NCBI RefSeq assembly: GCF_003858645.1
Contig: NZ_RQJP01000001.1
Span: forward strand, 2,136,147 to 2,200,146
DNA length: 64,000 nucleotides
Reading direction: 5' to 3'
From: Larkinella knui
GTDB lineage: Bacteria; Bacteroidota; Bacteroidia; Cytophagales; Spirosomataceae
In this document: positions 1 through 10,200 of the stretch, piece by piece
How the letters are laid out: every line of letters starts with the position of its first letter
Position numbering within the stretch: the stretch's first letter is position 1
Notes under the pieces: model-generated
Told to the model about the DNA's origin: nothing
Seen by the model: only the letters and a program-made list of their open reading frames with translations
Database searches by the model: none
Program-made: the position numbers and the translations under genes

Positions 1-1251
1 TACGAAATCCTGGCATCGACCAACAACTTCCCGGAGTTTACGGGCCGCATTTGCCCCGCTCCCTGCGAATCATCGTGCGTGCTGGGCATCAATAAACCGC
101 CCGTCGCCATTGAATTCATCGAGAAGTCGATTGCCGAAGCTGCGTTTGCCCGCGGATTCGTGCAGCCTTCCAAAACCATCAAACGGACGGGCAAAAAGGC
201 GGCCATCGTCGGCTCCGGCCCGGCCGGATTGGCAGCGGCTGCGCAGTTGAACAAAGCCGGACATGACGTCACCGTGTTCGAGCGGGCCGACCAGATCGGC
301 GGTTTGCTGCGGTACGGTATTCCGGATTTTAAACTGGAAAAATGGGTGATCGACCGTCGGCTGACCGTTATGGAAGCCGAAGGCATCACGTTCAAAACCG
401 GCGTAAATGTTGGTGAACATATTAAAGCCAAGGAACTGCTGGCCGAATTCGACGTCATTTTATTGACGGGAGGATCAACGGTTCCGCGCGACCTGCCGAT
501 TCCGGGCCGGGAGTTGAAAGGCGTGCATTTTGCGATGGAATTTCTGAGTCAGCAAAACAAGCGCGTTGCCGATCGTCCCGTTCAGGTCGACCACCGGGGC
601 GCACCGTACCAGAATGGCGAACTGCTGGCAACCGGCAAAAACGTCGTTGTTATTGGTGGCGGTGATACCGGTTCCGACTGTGTGGGAACGTCGAATCGCC
701 ACGGTGCGAAGTCGGTGACTCAAATTGAACTGATGCCCATGCCACCGGCCGACCGCGCCGAAAGCACCCCCTGGCCCAACTGGCCGATGATGCTCCGGAC
801 CTCCACCTCGCACGAGGAAGGGTGCGAACGGCACTGGTCGATCAATACGAAGGCGTTTATCGGGGATGAAAATGGCAACCTGAAAGCCCTGCGCATCGTG
901 GACCTGGAGTGGCAAAACGTCGATGGTCGCATGAACATGGTAGAAGTTCCGGGATCGGAACGGGATATCGACTGCGAACTGGCGTTGCTGGCGGCCGGTT
1001 TTCTGCATCCGCAGCAGGAAGGTTTGCTGAATGCCCTCGAACTGGAATACGAGCGTGGCAACGTCAAAGCCGTTAATTATCAGACTACGGCCAACCCAAA
1101 AGTGTTTGCCGCCGGGGATATGCGCCGGGGACAGTCGCTGGTGGTTTGGGCGATTTCAGAAGGCCGTGAAGCCGCGCGAGCGGCCGACCTCTTCCTGATG
1201 GGTGAAAGCCAGCTGGAAGCGAAAGCCAAGTCGATGTTTGCGACAGTCTGA
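1..1251 (+). CDS. gltD: Glutamate synthase (NADPH) small subunit, 5' end missing
   Basis: This is the beta subunit of glutamate synthase, which passes electrons from NADPH through FAD and Fe-S clusters to the large subunit making glutamate from glutamine and 2-oxoglutarate. The reading frame is open from base 1 and already encodes family sequence (NNFPEFTGRICPAPCESSC, the N-terminal cluster cysteines), so the start lies before the window. About 416 residues are present of roughly 490. Visible are the FAD-binding GSGPAGLAAA, the NADPH-binding VVVIGGGDTGSDC and the C-terminal AAGDMRRGQSLVVWAI. The large subunit gltB is expected just upstream, outside the window. A strong terminator follows the stop codon. 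Confidence 0.95.
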   Translation, partial: YEILASTNNFPEFTGRICPAPCESSCVLGINKPPVAIEFIEKSIAEAAFARGFVQPSKTIKRTGKKAAIVGSGPAGLAAAAQLNKAGHDVTVFERADQIGGLLRYGIPDFKLEKWVIDRRLTVMEAEGITFKTGVNVGEHIKAKELLAEFDVILLTGGSTVPRDLPIPGRELKGVHFAMEFLSQQNKRVADRPVQVDHRGAPYQNGELLATGKNVVVIGGGDTGSDCVGTSNRHGAKSVTQIELMPMPPADRAESTPWPNWPMMLRTSTSHEEGCERHWSINTKAFIGDENGNLKALRIVDLEWQNVDGRMNMVEVPGSERDIDCELALLAAGFLHPQQEGLLNALELEYERGNVKAVNYQTTANPKVFAAGDMRRGQSLVVWAISEGREAARAADLFLMGESQLEAKAKSMFATV

Positions 1252-1272
1252 CCACGGAAAACTTAATCAGGA

Positions 1273-1308
1273 GCCGCCGGTTTGACGACCGGCGGCTTTT
1301 TTGTTTTT
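1273..1308 (+). terminator. Rho-independent terminator of gltD
   Basis: A perfect 9-bp stem (gccgccggt at 1273-1281, accggcggc at 1288-1296) with a six-base loop is followed by a T-rich run. It lies 21 bases after the gltD stop and ends gltD transcription before the alaA promoter. Confidence 0.9.
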
Positions 1309-1358
1309 AGGCCCGACACAACTTTAAACCAATCCGTTTATTCACCTGGGAAACTTTG

Positions 1359-1366
1359 TAGTTTTG
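1359..1366 (+). promoter_or_regulatory. Predicted alaA promoter (-7 box)
   Basis: TAGTTTTG matches the Bacteroidota -7 consensus TAnnTTTG. A TTTA element about 18 bases upstream could serve as the -33 box. The site lies between the gltD terminator and the alaA start codon, leaving a leader of roughly 20 bases. Confidence 0.55.
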
Positions 1367-1392
1367 CCCCACTTTTCGAATCAATTACCCCT

Positions 1393-2604
1393 ATGAATTT
1401 TTTAAAATCCAACCGGCTCAATGATTTGCGTTACGAAATTCGCGGGCCGGTTTATGAAAAAGCGCTGGACCTCGAAAGTCAGGGGTACACCATTATTAAG
1501 CTGAATATTGGCAATCCGGCCCCGTTTGGTTTCGACGCGCCCGACGAAATTGTCCACGATATCATCCTGAATATCCGCAACGCCCAGGGTTATTCTGACT
1601 CGCGGGGTCTCTTTGCCGCCCGGAAAGCCGTTATGCATTACACCCAGAATCTGGGCATCAAAGACGTTGCCATCAACGACGTGTACATCGGCAACGGTGT
1701 GAGCGAGTTGATTCTGCTGACGATGCAGGCACTGATCAACGAAGGCGACGAAGTGCTGGTGCCTTCACCCGATTATCCGCTCTGGACAACTTCCGTGGCC
1801 CTTTCTGGTGGCAAACCGGTCCATTACCTCTGTGACGAGCAGGCCGACTGGAACCCGGATCTGGTGGATCTGGAAAGCAAGATCACATCGCGCACCCGGG
1901 CCATTGTGGTCATCAATCCGAATAATCCGACGGGGGCGGTTTATGACAAGCACGTCCTGCAAGGCATCGCCCGAATTGCAGAAAAGCACCAGCTCATTCT
2001 GTTTGCGGACGAAATTTATGACAAAATCCTCTACGACGGTGTCGTTCATCATCCCATGGCGACGATGGTGGAAGACACCCTGTGCATCTCGATGGGCGGT
2101 TTGTCGAAGAACTACCGGGCGGCCGGTTTTCGGGGTGGCTGGCTGGTGTTGAGTGGGGCCAAACACCGGGCCAAATCCTACATCGAAGGGCTGACGCTGC
2201 TGGCCAGTATGCGGCTTTGTGCCAACGTGCCAACCCAATACGCCATTCAAACCGCGCTGGGTGGATACCAGAGTATCAACGACTTAATCCTGCCTACGGG
2301 ACGGCTGTACCGGCAAATTCAGTATGCGTATGATCGCATTACGGCCATTCCCGGCCTGAGCTGCGTGAAACCGAAAGGCTCCCTGTACATTTTTCCCAAG
2401 ATCGACCTCTCCCAGTTCCGAATTGCCAGCGACGATGATTTTGTGTTCGATTTACTGGACGAGCAGAAGGTGCTGGTGGTGGCCGGAACGGGTTTCAATT
2501 ACGTCCACGACGACCATTTTCGGATCGTCTGTCTGCCTTCCGTCGACGATCTGACGCTGGCCCTGGACCGGATTGAAGCGTTCCTGGAAAGCCGCCGGAA
2601 GTGA
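1393..2604 (+). CDS. alaA: PLP-dependent alanine aminotransferase, AlaA type
   Basis: A 403-residue class I/II aminotransferase very close to E. coli AlaA, which converts pyruvate and glutamate to alanine and 2-oxoglutarate in the cytoplasm. Hallmarks are YEIRGPVYEKA near the N-terminus, KLNIGNPAPFGFDAPDEI, the NPNNPTGAVY motif, and GLSKNYRAAGFRGGW, which carries the PLP-binding lysine. The ATG at 1393 was chosen because the family begins here; an in-frame TTG at 1282 lies inside the gltD terminator loop. The gene follows glutamate synthase, a sensible nitrogen-metabolism neighbour, but has its own promoter. The family match is certain; in vivo substrate preference is inferred. Confidence 0.93.
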   Translation: MNFLKSNRLNDLRYEIRGPVYEKALDLESQGYTIIKLNIGNPAPFGFDAPDEIVHDIILNIRNAQGYSDSRGLFAARKAVMHYTQNLGIKDVAINDVYIGNGVSELILLTMQALINEGDEVLVPSPDYPLWTTSVALSGGKPVHYLCDEQADWNPDLVDLESKITSRTRAIVVINPNNPTGAVYDKHVLQGIARIAEKHQLILFADEIYDKILYDGVVHHPMATMVEDTLCISMGGLSKNYRAAGFRGGWLVLSGAKHRAKSYIEGLTLLASMRLCANVPTQYAIQTALGGYQSINDLILPTGRLYRQIQYAYDRITAIPGLSCVKPKGSLYIFPKIDLSQFRIASDDDFVFDLLDEQKVLVVAGTGFNYVHDDHFRIVCLPSVDDLTLALDRIEAFLESRRK

Positions 2605-2626
2605 CGTCAGCTTGCGGTTTCGGGTG

Positions 2627-2672
2627 GGATTACCAGACGTCACGTACAGCCCTCACTGCCGTTTGGTAATCC
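2627..2672. repeat. Intergenic palindrome between convergent genes
   Basis: A 13-bp inverted repeat (left arm 2627-2639, right arm 2660-2672, one G-T pair) sits between alaA and the convergent DUF2805 gene and covers the latter's stop codon. It may act as a terminator for both, although no T run follows. Confidence 0.5.
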
Positions 2673-2949
2673 GGTTCATGGTTATACTGCGTTGCCGGTT
2701 TGCTTTAAACCGGGCATCATCCACAGCCGACATAGCCGCGTGTTTGGTGGCCCGGCCCTGAACCCGTTCGCGCCACCTCCGCCACGAAGCGGGTTTTAGC
2801 TGGTGGCGCATTACGTCGATAACCTCCTGTTCCGACAACCCAAACTGTGCCTCAATGGCCTCGAAAGGCGTGCGGTCTTCCCAGGCCATTTCCACAATTC
2901 GATCCAGATCGTTTTCATCGAACTCAACAACGGATGCGTTCTTTTTCAT
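2653..2949 (-). CDS. TIGR03643/DUF2805 family protein
   Basis: A 98-residue basic cytoplasmic protein without signal or membrane segment. Its N-terminal half (VVEFDENDLDRIVEMAWEDR, then TPFEAIEAQFGLSEQEVI) and the middle RHQLKPASWRRWRERV match the small DUF2805/TIGR03643 family. The FGLSEQEVI segment reads like a helix-turn-helix, so nucleic-acid binding is possible but unproven. It converges on alaA with only 48 bases between the stops, and the two ends share a palindrome. Confidence 0.75.
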   Translation of the reverse strand: MKKNASVVEFDENDLDRIVEMAWEDRTPFEAIEAQFGLSEQEVIDVMRHQLKPASWRRWRERVQGRATKHAAMSAVDDARFKANRQRSITMNRITKRQ

Positions 2950-3092
2950 ACATCAGATAACGAACCCAATCGGCAAACAGTTGCCTAAGGTAATTTTTAG
3001 TTACACCTGAACGATGGGACCGGCGCGGTTACCGAAAAACCATGGAACCGAATAATGGATTAAATTGCCGTTGGTTGGCCAGATTCATCGAA

Positions 3093-3183
3093 GTAAGAAT
3101 TATGACTTAAGCGTTATGCGTTCTATCTTGTTGCTGTTTCGCCACCGACTAACTCTTCATTCTTAACTCTTAATTCTTAACTC
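3093..3183. repeat. Low-complexity imperfect inverted repeat before the transporter start
   Basis: The right arm (3151-3183) is a near-tandem run of aactcttcattcttaactc-like units ending four bases before the ATG at 3188. The left arm (from 3093, gtaagaattatgacttaag) is an imperfect reverse complement. Similar arrangements occur at 21165-21288 and 39622-39703, with one arm near 29672-29687. Confidence 0.5.
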
Positions 3184-3187
3184 CCGT

Positions 3188-3973
3188 ATGGCCTCTTTTA
3201 CCAGCAAGCGAACCAGTTTGTACATCTTTTTAAGTGCAATTTTTCTAACGAATGCCATCATTGCGGAAATCATTGGCGTCAAGATTTTCTCCGCCGAAAC
3301 CCTGCTGGGTGTCGCTCCGGCGCAGTTGCATTTACTCGGCGATTTTGTGCTGGATTTTAACCTGACGGCGGGGGTCGTCATCTGGCCGGCGGTTTTCATC
3401 ACCTCCGACATCATCAATGAATATTATGGCATCAAAGGCGTCAAGCAGATTTCCTACATTACGGCCGGTTTTATCGCCTACAGCTTTCTGATCATCTACT
3501 TCGTTACCACGCTGCCCCCGGCTCAGTTCTGGCTGGATGTCAACAAAACCGATGCGGTGGGGAACCCGGTGAACATCAACAACGCGTTTGCCATGATTTT
3601 CCGGCAGGGGCTCGGCATTATCATCGGTTCAATCACGGCCTTCATGCTGGGGCAATTGCTGGATGCCACGGTTTTTCAATCCCTGAAGAAAATTACGGGT
3701 AGCCGCAAAATCTGGCTCCGGGCAACGGGATCGACGCTCGTTTCGCAACTGGTCGACAGCTTCGTGGTTCTGACCATCGCTTTCTACATTTTTGGAAACT
3801 GGTCGTTTTCGCAGGTCATCGCCGTTGCGATTGTCAATTACATCTACAAGTTTTTTATTGCTGTTGTGCTAACACCGCTTCTGTATGTCGCTCATTTTCT
3901 GATTGATAACTATCTCGGCAAAGAACATGCAAAAGAATTGGCAAACGAATCGAGCATGAGTACGTTTATGTAG
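3188..3973 (+). CDS. yhhQ: Queuosine precursor transporter, YhhQ/VUT family
   Basis: A 261-residue inner-membrane protein with about six hydrophobic helices. It matches the YhhQ (VUT_1) family, which takes up preQ0/preQ1-type precursors for queuosine modification of tRNA. Typical segments are FLTNAIIAEIIGVKIFSA near the N-terminus, FITSDIINEYYGIKGVKQIS in the middle and VSQLVDSFVVLTIAFYIF towards the end. It is slightly longer than E. coli YhhQ because of an extended loop near residues 112-130. The next gene starts one base after its stop, suggesting co-transcription, although the two functions are not obviously linked. Confidence 0.88.
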   Translation: MASFTSKRTSLYIFLSAIFLTNAIIAEIIGVKIFSAETLLGVAPAQLHLLGDFVLDFNLTAGVVIWPAVFITSDIINEYYGIKGVKQISYITAGFIAYSFLIIYFVTTLPPAQFWLDVNKTDAVGNPVNINNAFAMIFRQGLGIIIGSITAFMLGQLLDATVFQSLKKITGSRKIWLRATGSTLVSQLVDSFVVLTIAFYIFGNWSFSQVIAVAIVNYIYKFFIAVVLTPLLYVAHFLIDNYLGKEHAKELANESSMSTFM

Positions 3974-3974
3974 T

Positions 3975-4847
3975 ATGAAACACATTTTCCCGGCCTTTCT
4001 TCTCCTGGCAGTGGCGAGTTCGGCCCTGGCACAAAGTCCCTTATTAACCCTGGTCAATAGCGAGAAAAAATTTGCGCAATTCGCCAGAGACAGCACGACC
4101 AAAGCCGCTTTTTTAGCCTACCTGGCTCCGGACGGTATTCTGTTTAACAAAGGCAAGGTTACGAATGGTCGCGAGTTTTTGGAAAAGAGCCCGGAAAATC
4201 CCGGAAAGCTAACCTGGCAGCCGGTTGCCGCCGACGTGTCGGTTTCGGGAGATCTGGGGTATACGACCGGGCCGTGGGAATCGCGCCCGAAAACGCTGGC
4301 GGATAAGCCAACGGGTTTTGGCCATTATGTTACGGTATGGAAAAAACAACCGGACAACAATTGGCGGGTTGCCCTCGACATCGGAATTACCCATCCGGCT
4401 CCGCCAGTTCCGCCGGTCAATATGATTCGGGCGGCTACCGGTATTCGCAGTGTGACGAGCGCGGATACGGTTAAAAATCGGGAAGAACTCCTGGCGTTTG
4501 ACAACCAGTTTATCAAGGTTCTGGAAAAAAACGGAGCAGCCACGACCTACAAACAATACCTCGCCCCGCAGACCCGCTTATACCGGATGCATCAGCAGCC
4601 GTATCTTGAGCAGGCCGCTATCGACTCGCTGCTAAAACAGCCGGTTACCCTCGGTTTTCTGCCATTAAATGCCTCCGTTGCCGAATCGGGTGATATGGGC
4701 TACGTATATGGTAATACGCAGACTCTGGCAAACACGGGCGGAAAAGCCGTTAAACAGATGGGTAACTACCTGAGGATCTGGAAAAAAGACAGCCAGGGAA
4801 AGTGGAAAATCGCCCTGGAATTAATCTCTCTGGAACCGGCGGAGTAG
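3975..4847 (+). CDS. Exported protein with two NTF2-like (DUF4440-type) domains
   Basis: A 290-residue protein with an N-terminal signal peptide (cleavage probably after SSALA). It holds two tandem halves of about 125 residues, each starting with a LLxxxxxF helix and ending in a YxxxWKKxxxxxWRVALDI-type strand (first half to about residue 150, second half about 165-290). This is the NTF2/SnoaL fold seen in DUF4440 proteins, here apparently duplicated internally. Such domains bind small ligands or are simple enzymes; no catalytic residue can be assigned. It begins one base after the transporter gene and probably shares its transcript. Confidence 0.7.
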   Translation: MKHIFPAFLLLAVASSALAQSPLLTLVNSEKKFAQFARDSTTKAAFLAYLAPDGILFNKGKVTNGREFLEKSPENPGKLTWQPVAADVSVSGDLGYTTGPWESRPKTLADKPTGFGHYVTVWKKQPDNNWRVALDIGITHPAPPVPPVNMIRAATGIRSVTSADTVKNREELLAFDNQFIKVLEKNGAATTYKQYLAPQTRLYRMHQQPYLEQAAIDSLLKQPVTLGFLPLNASVAESGDMGYVYGNTQTLANTGGKAVKQMGNYLRIWKKDSQGKWKIALELISLEPAE

Positions 4848-4872
4848 CAAAAAGTTTCGCTTTATCCACCCA

Positions 4873-4952
4873 AAACCATCCCCCGCTGCGAAGGAAGGTG
4901 TAAAAGCGCGGCAGTCTTTTACCCACCTTCCTTCGTCAGCGAGGGATGGTTT
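4873..4952. repeat. Long imperfect palindrome between convergent genes
   Basis: The arms 4873-4906 and 4916-4952 are reverse complements over about 34 bases with a few mismatches, separated by about nine bases. The element fills the gap between the NTF2-like gene and the convergent small exported protein, so it may form a long hairpin at both mRNA ends. Confidence 0.7.
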
Positions 4953-4976
4953 GAATCCGGCAAGGCTACCCGGCTG

Positions 4977-5411
4977 TTAATTCAGCAGTGATACAAAACG
5001 CGTGGGTTCTTTCACTTCGACCTTTTGGGTTTCCAGCCGGAATGACTTGGTGACTTTGGTGAATCCATCGCTGATTTCGAACGTATACAATCCATCTTTC
5101 ATGGTTTCCATGTCAAATTTCCGCCAGTATTTCTTGAGTCGTTTGCTCACTTTCTCCGTGTGAAGAACCTCCTTATTTTCGCCCATCAACGTTACCTTGA
5201 GCGGCACTTCAATGTAGTTTTCGATCAGTAGATTCATCTTGGCGGTGTTGATCGATCGATAAACGGCCACCCCCATCGACTTGGTGCGGGTCACGTTAAC
5301 CGACGGCGATGCATTGTCTTTTTCTTCGCCGGGTCCGGCGGTATTGGTTCCGGCGATACCGGGAGCACTCATCACCAGGATAAGTGCGATCATTTTCATA
5401 GCGCGATTCAT
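4977..5411 (-). CDS. Small exported protein of unknown function
   Basis: A 144-residue protein with an N-terminal signal segment (MNRAMKMIALILVMSAPGIA). The mature part ends in a beta-rich region, with METMKDGLYTFEISDGFTKV followed by TKSFRL, resembling a small Ig-like or filament-like fold common in secreted Bacteroidota proteins; no family is named with confidence. The ATG at 5411 was chosen because the longer frame runs back through the SusD terminator. It lies downstream of SusC/SusD on the same strand but is separated from SusD by a terminator, so it probably has its own promoter. Confidence 0.6.
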   Translation of the reverse strand: MNRAMKMIALILVMSAPGIAGTNTAGPGEEKDNASPSVNVTRTKSMGVAVYRSINTAKMNLLIENYIEVPLKVTLMGENKEVLHTEKVSKRLKKYWRKFDMETMKDGLYTFEISDGFTKVTKSFRLETQKVEVKEPTRFVSLLN

Positions 5412-5567
5412 CGTATTTGCTGTTTTTGGAGTGACCACTGATTCATTTTTGGCAACCGGCTGATGAGCTAAAAGTAGCGGGATGTCTTCGGCTCCAGGTA
5501 CCGCAAATGAGGGGATATTAAGGAATGGAGTGCAGAGGATGATGAGTGGTCGAAAGAGCGGATAAAG

Positions 5568-5595
5568 AAAAAACCAGCCGAATTGGCTGGTTTTT
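5568..5595 (-). terminator. Terminator downstream of susD
   Basis: The hairpin ccagcc/ggctgg (5574-5579 and 5585-5590) is flanked by A and T runs, so it works in either direction. It sits about 45 bases past the SusD stop on the minus strand. Confidence 0.8.
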
Positions 5596-5640
5596 AAGCG
5601 TAAAATCGATCGTTTTCTGCTGGTGAACTGGCCGGTCACG

Positions 5641-7182
5641 TCAATCGACATCCCACCAAACGGGGGTCAATACATCGCCGGGCGCAATACCGGTTGTGGC
5701 AATACTTGGGTTGCGCTGCAATTCCGAATCGACATACGGCAAGCGTTTCAGGAATTTGCCGCCCGTTAGATTTACCACCGGAACGGATGGCGCCGGAAAA
5801 CCGGTCCGGCGCTGCTCCGACCAGGCTTCTACCCCATTCAGTCCGTACAGCGCCAGGTATTTTTGCGTAGCGATCGCTCTGATTTTATCGGCCTGCCTGG
5901 TATAATCGACCGTCGGTTTGGTTAAATAATCGCCGGGCTGAACGCCAAACCGGGTCATCGACGCCGTAATCGCTTCGTTATACAGCTTGGCCGGATCGTC
6001 GGCGGTGGTCCCGGCCCAGCCCCGGGCGATGGCCTCGGCCCGCAGAAACAGGCTTTCTTCGTAGGCCACCAAAACCACCGGACGCGCCTTGGCCGCGTTA
6101 TCATCGGCGGCCGTAACTCCGCTGGCCGCCGAGGTACCGGTGATGGTTCCATTGGTAAACCGCTGTCCGATAAAATACTTACCCGGATACGACGTGTACG
6201 TTGGCGTGTTGGTTGATGTGGTTCCGTTGGGCGTGAATACATACTCGATTTCGGGGGTCCGCAAATCCGCATCGAGGAAGTAGACCGGCAGCCGGGGATC
6301 ATTGTTCGGCAGCATCAGATTACCGATCGTGGTGCTGGCGGTCAGGTTATTGGACAACCGGAAGGTCGCCTGCCAGAGCGGATTTTCCGAATTCGTAACC
6401 GTACCGTTCGCCAGTTGAAGGCTTTCACCGGCTTTCATGAAAGCCGTACCGCTGCTGGCATAAAGGGCCTGAATACCGGTCCGGGCCGTGGTGGGGTCGA
6501 CCTGACTCAGCCGCATGTAAAATTTCAGCTTAAGCGTGTTGGCCAGCCGAACCCAGCGATCCATTCCCGTTTCTGCCCCGGCCTGATACAGCATATCGGC
6601 CGTACCCGGAAAACGGCCCTGTTTCTTGGCAATATCCGCTTTAGCGTCATCCAGCAGCGCCTGCAAACCCGCATAAACATCCTTTTGGGCGTCGTATTTG
6701 GGGGTAATCGTTTTGTCCGCATTCAAGGCTTCCGAAAAGGGGATGTCCCCGTATAAATCGGTCAATACGCCAAACGCATAGGCTTTCATGATTTTTGAAA
6801 TGCCAACCATGCGCCACTCATTCTGCGCGCTTCCCTGGTTGATGATGTACTGAAAATCCTCCAGAGCCCCCGAATACATCGTGGCAAATTGCCCGCCCTG
6901 TCCATCGAGCGTCGACGACGTGATGTTGTACTGATCCCAGGCCCGGTACTGATTTCCGCCTTTCGGAATGGTCCAGTATTGCGCCAAAATACCGCCGAGA
7001 ATGTTGAGTTGGCCGCCCACGATAAAAGCGACCTGCGCCTGCCCGGCGGGTAAAGCGAGGTTGATGTCGGCTACGGTCGGGTTATTGGGGTCCGTATTGA
7101 TGTCTAGATACTCTTTGTCACAGGCCGTGTTTAGTCCGACGAACAGGGACAGTAACACGGTTTTTAATAAGGTCCGTTTCAT
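5641..7182 (-). CDS. SusD/RagB-family outer-membrane nutrient-binding lipoprotein
   Basis: A 513-residue surface lipoprotein of the SusD-like_2 type. The signal peptide ends in the lipobox LNTAC with Cys21 as the lipid anchor, followed by DKEYLDINTDPNNPT, the standard start of this subfamily. The helical TPR-like body includes MKAYAFGVLTDLYGDIPFSE and the C-terminal YNEAITASMTRFG. SusD proteins cap the paired SusC barrel and capture ligand at the cell surface. The gene follows SusC by 23 bases in the same operon. This subgroup often handles non-starch or peptide-like ligands, but the substrate cannot be read from the sequence. Confidence 0.93.
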   Translation of the reverse strand: MKRTLLKTVLLSLFVGLNTACDKEYLDINTDPNNPTVADINLALPAGQAQVAFIVGGQLNILGGILAQYWTIPKGGNQYRAWDQYNITSSTLDGQGGQFATMYSGALEDFQYIINQGSAQNEWRMVGISKIMKAYAFGVLTDLYGDIPFSEALNADKTITPKYDAQKDVYAGLQALLDDAKADIAKKQGRFPGTADMLYQAGAETGMDRWVRLANTLKLKFYMRLSQVDPTTARTGIQALYASSGTAFMKAGESLQLANGTVTNSENPLWQATFRLSNNLTASTTIGNLMLPNNDPRLPVYFLDADLRTPEIEYVFTPNGTTSTNTPTYTSYPGKYFIGQRFTNGTITGTSAASGVTAADDNAAKARPVVLVAYEESLFLRAEAIARGWAGTTADDPAKLYNEAITASMTRFGVQPGDYLTKPTVDYTRQADKIRAIATQKYLALYGLNGVEAWSEQRRTGFPAPSVPVVNLTGGKFLKRLPYVDSELQRNPSIATTGIAPGDVLTPVWWDVD

Positions 7183-7205
7183 ATGGTTCGAAAAATCAAG
7201 ATCGG

Positions 7206-10200
7206 TTACAACACAATTTTCAGACTAGCTCCGTAACTCCGTGACGACGGATACGCCAGATATTCGTAGCCCTGGGCGTTGCCGGTTCCAAACGAGCTAA
7301 CTTCCGGATCGACATTGGGCTGTGATTTGGGGGTCCACAGCATCAAATTGCGGCCAATCAACGACACCTGAATGGTCGAGAACGGGGTTTTTCCGATCAG
7401 CGACTTGGGTAAAGCGTAGCTCAGGCTCATTTCGCGGAGCTTCACAAACGAGGCATCGAACAGGTTGTTTTCGCCAAAGTTCGAAACCGTCGACCAGTAC
7501 TCGTACCCGCCGTTTGTTTTGATCGTGGTATTGGGCGTAAATGTGCCGTCCTGGTTTTGGATTACGGAGTTGGGATACACAAACGGTTCGCGGTCATTGA
7601 AGGTCGTCTCTTCCAGAAAACCGCCAAACCGGCCGAGGTTAGCGGTTTGGGAGTAGAACTTTCCACCCTGACGCGTATCCACCAATACGTTGAATGACAA
7701 CCCTTTAAACGAAACGGTATTGCTTAAACCGGCCGAAAAATCGGGCTGAATATTGCCCAGTACCTGCAAAACCGGATCGGCCAGCGGACGGCCGGTCGTG
7801 GGGTTGACCACGACGCGTCCTTCCGGATCACGCAACATTTTACTGCCGAAGAACGCACCATAAGGCTCACCCAACCGGGCCTGCAAACCGGGTGACGCCA
7901 GCCCACCCAAACCAACGGGTGCCAATGGGTTATACAACTCCGTGACCTTGTTGCGGTTGCGCGTAAAGTTGAACGATACATCCCAGCGGAAACCCGACGG
8001 TGCTTTTACCGGTGTTCCGGTCAGTAAAAGCTCGATTCCTTTGTTGGTCATGGCCCCGGCATTCAGGGTTTGTGCCAAAAAGCCGGATGTGCTCGAAATC
8101 GGCACATTGACAATCTGCTGGGCACTTTTGGAATTGTAATAGGTAAAATCAAATCCCAGCCGGTTGTTAAACAGCATGACTTCCGCGCCGACCTCCCAGG
8201 AGGTGGTCAGTTCCGACCGCAAGTCCGGATTTCCCCGGATGTTGCCGACCGAAAAACCGGCAATTCCATTCAACGGAAACTGGTACAGGGCCTGAAACCC
8301 GTCGGTGATGGACGTTCGCGTGAAGACGGGATTGATCTGATAGGCGTTGGCCACTTTCCCTACCTGGGCGATATTAGCCCGGATCTTGCTGTAACTCACG
8401 ACATTCCCTCTCAAATTCTGAAACGCTGAGGTGGGAATGAAACTCACACTGGCACCGGGATAAAAGAACGACCGGTTTTTCTTCGGCAGAGTCGATGAGT
8501 AATCATTCCGGCCGGTCACGTCCAGAAAAAGATAATCCTTGTAGGCCAGCTGTACATCGCCGTAAATACCGTATAGCCGGGTGCGCGAATCGACCCGGGT
8601 GGTTACAATGGTGCTGGCGTTGCTCAGGTCGTAGAAATCCGGCACAATCAGCGGCTGACCGTCATACACCCCCCGAGACGAGCTGTAATCCTGCAGGTTA
8701 TGTCCCAGAATCACTTTCAGGTTGAGGTCGGAACTCAGGTCGCGGTTGGCCGTAACGATAAAATCGGATAGCAAACTCTGGAAGTTGGTATTATCTTCGA
8801 CGTAACGGCCACCAACGGTATTGATCGTGCCCTGAGCGAACTTCTGGGTCCGCAAATCCGAATACATATCGGTACCAATCCGGTAGGTAAAATTCAGCCA
8901 TGACACGGGATCATAGCTAATCTGGGCATTGCCAAAAAACCGGTTGACTTTGTCTTTCAACAGGTTATTTTCCAACAGCCAGTAGGGATTATTTCGAAAA
9001 CCAGCCAGATAATAGCCATTCAGATCATACCTCGGATCGTTGATATCCTTCTGCTCCGTGATTTCAATATCGCGGGGCGTGTTGTAAATGGTTTGCAGAA
9101 TGTTCGAACGACCCTGTCCCTGAACCCCGCGGTCACCACCCGAACGGGTGAATGTGGCCGACAGATTCGTGGAAACTTTGTTGTTGAAAAACTTGGTTCC
9201 GGCTCCCACATTCACGGCCGTCCGGTGGTAGTCCGTGTTGGGAATCATGGATTTGGTGTTGACATCCGAAACCGTCAGAATGTAGTTGGAAGTCCCGTTG
9301 TTATTCCGCACCGAGAAAGAATTGTTGACCGTCATCCCGGTTTTAAAGAAATTGCGGACATTGTTGGGTTTGGCCACCAGCGGAATGGAATCCGGCTGAT
9401 CCCGTTGCCCGAGCGTATACAGGCCGTACGTACGCCAGTCGGGCACCATCTGTCCCTGAATTTTAGGCCCCCAGCTCACGTTTCCGGCATCTACCAGGTC
9501 ATAAACGCCATCGAAACCGGCCCCAAACGTATTCTGGAACGGCGGAAGCCGCAACGGGTTTTCGAAGCTAACCGAGCTGTTGAGGCTGATTTGGGGTTTA
9601 TCGGTGACGGATTTGCCCCGGTTTTTGGTCGTAATGATAATGACGCCCGAAGCCGCCTGCGAACCATACAAAGCCGCAGCAGCGGGCCCTTTCAGAATGG
9701 ATACGGACTCGATGTTATTCGGATCAATGTCGGCCGCGCGGTTGGTAATGTCCACCCCGTTGTTCAGGTCACCGCCTGTTCCGGCGGTCGAAGCCGTGCC
9801 GTTTCCGTTGATGATAGCCGTGGTGGTGTTGTTGTTGCTGACAATAATCCCGTCGACCACATACAGCGGCTGGTTGTTTCCATTGAACGATTGCGCCCCG
9901 CGGATAACCACGCGGGTAGCGCCCCCGGCGGCTCCCGATGCACTCGAAATCTGAACCCCCGGAACCCGGCCCTGCAACGACCGCAGCATGTTCGACTCAT
10001 TGGCCCGAATCAGTTCTTCGCCTTTCACATTGGTAACCGCGTAGCCCAGCGTTTTTTTCTCGCGCTCGATGGCCGACGCCGTAACCACTACCTCATTCAG
10101 TATAGCCGTACTTTCTTCCAGCAAAATATCAAAATCAGTACGGTTACCGACGTTGACTTCCTGGGTTTTAAAGCCGATGAATGAAAAAACCAGTCGCGCA

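Noticed and set aside
9093..10184. A 363-codon plus-strand frame opposite susC
   Set aside because: It is antisense to conserved plug and barrel sequence; its translation shows no family pattern and is rich in rare Arg/Asn combinations. It is a shadow of the GC-biased gene below.
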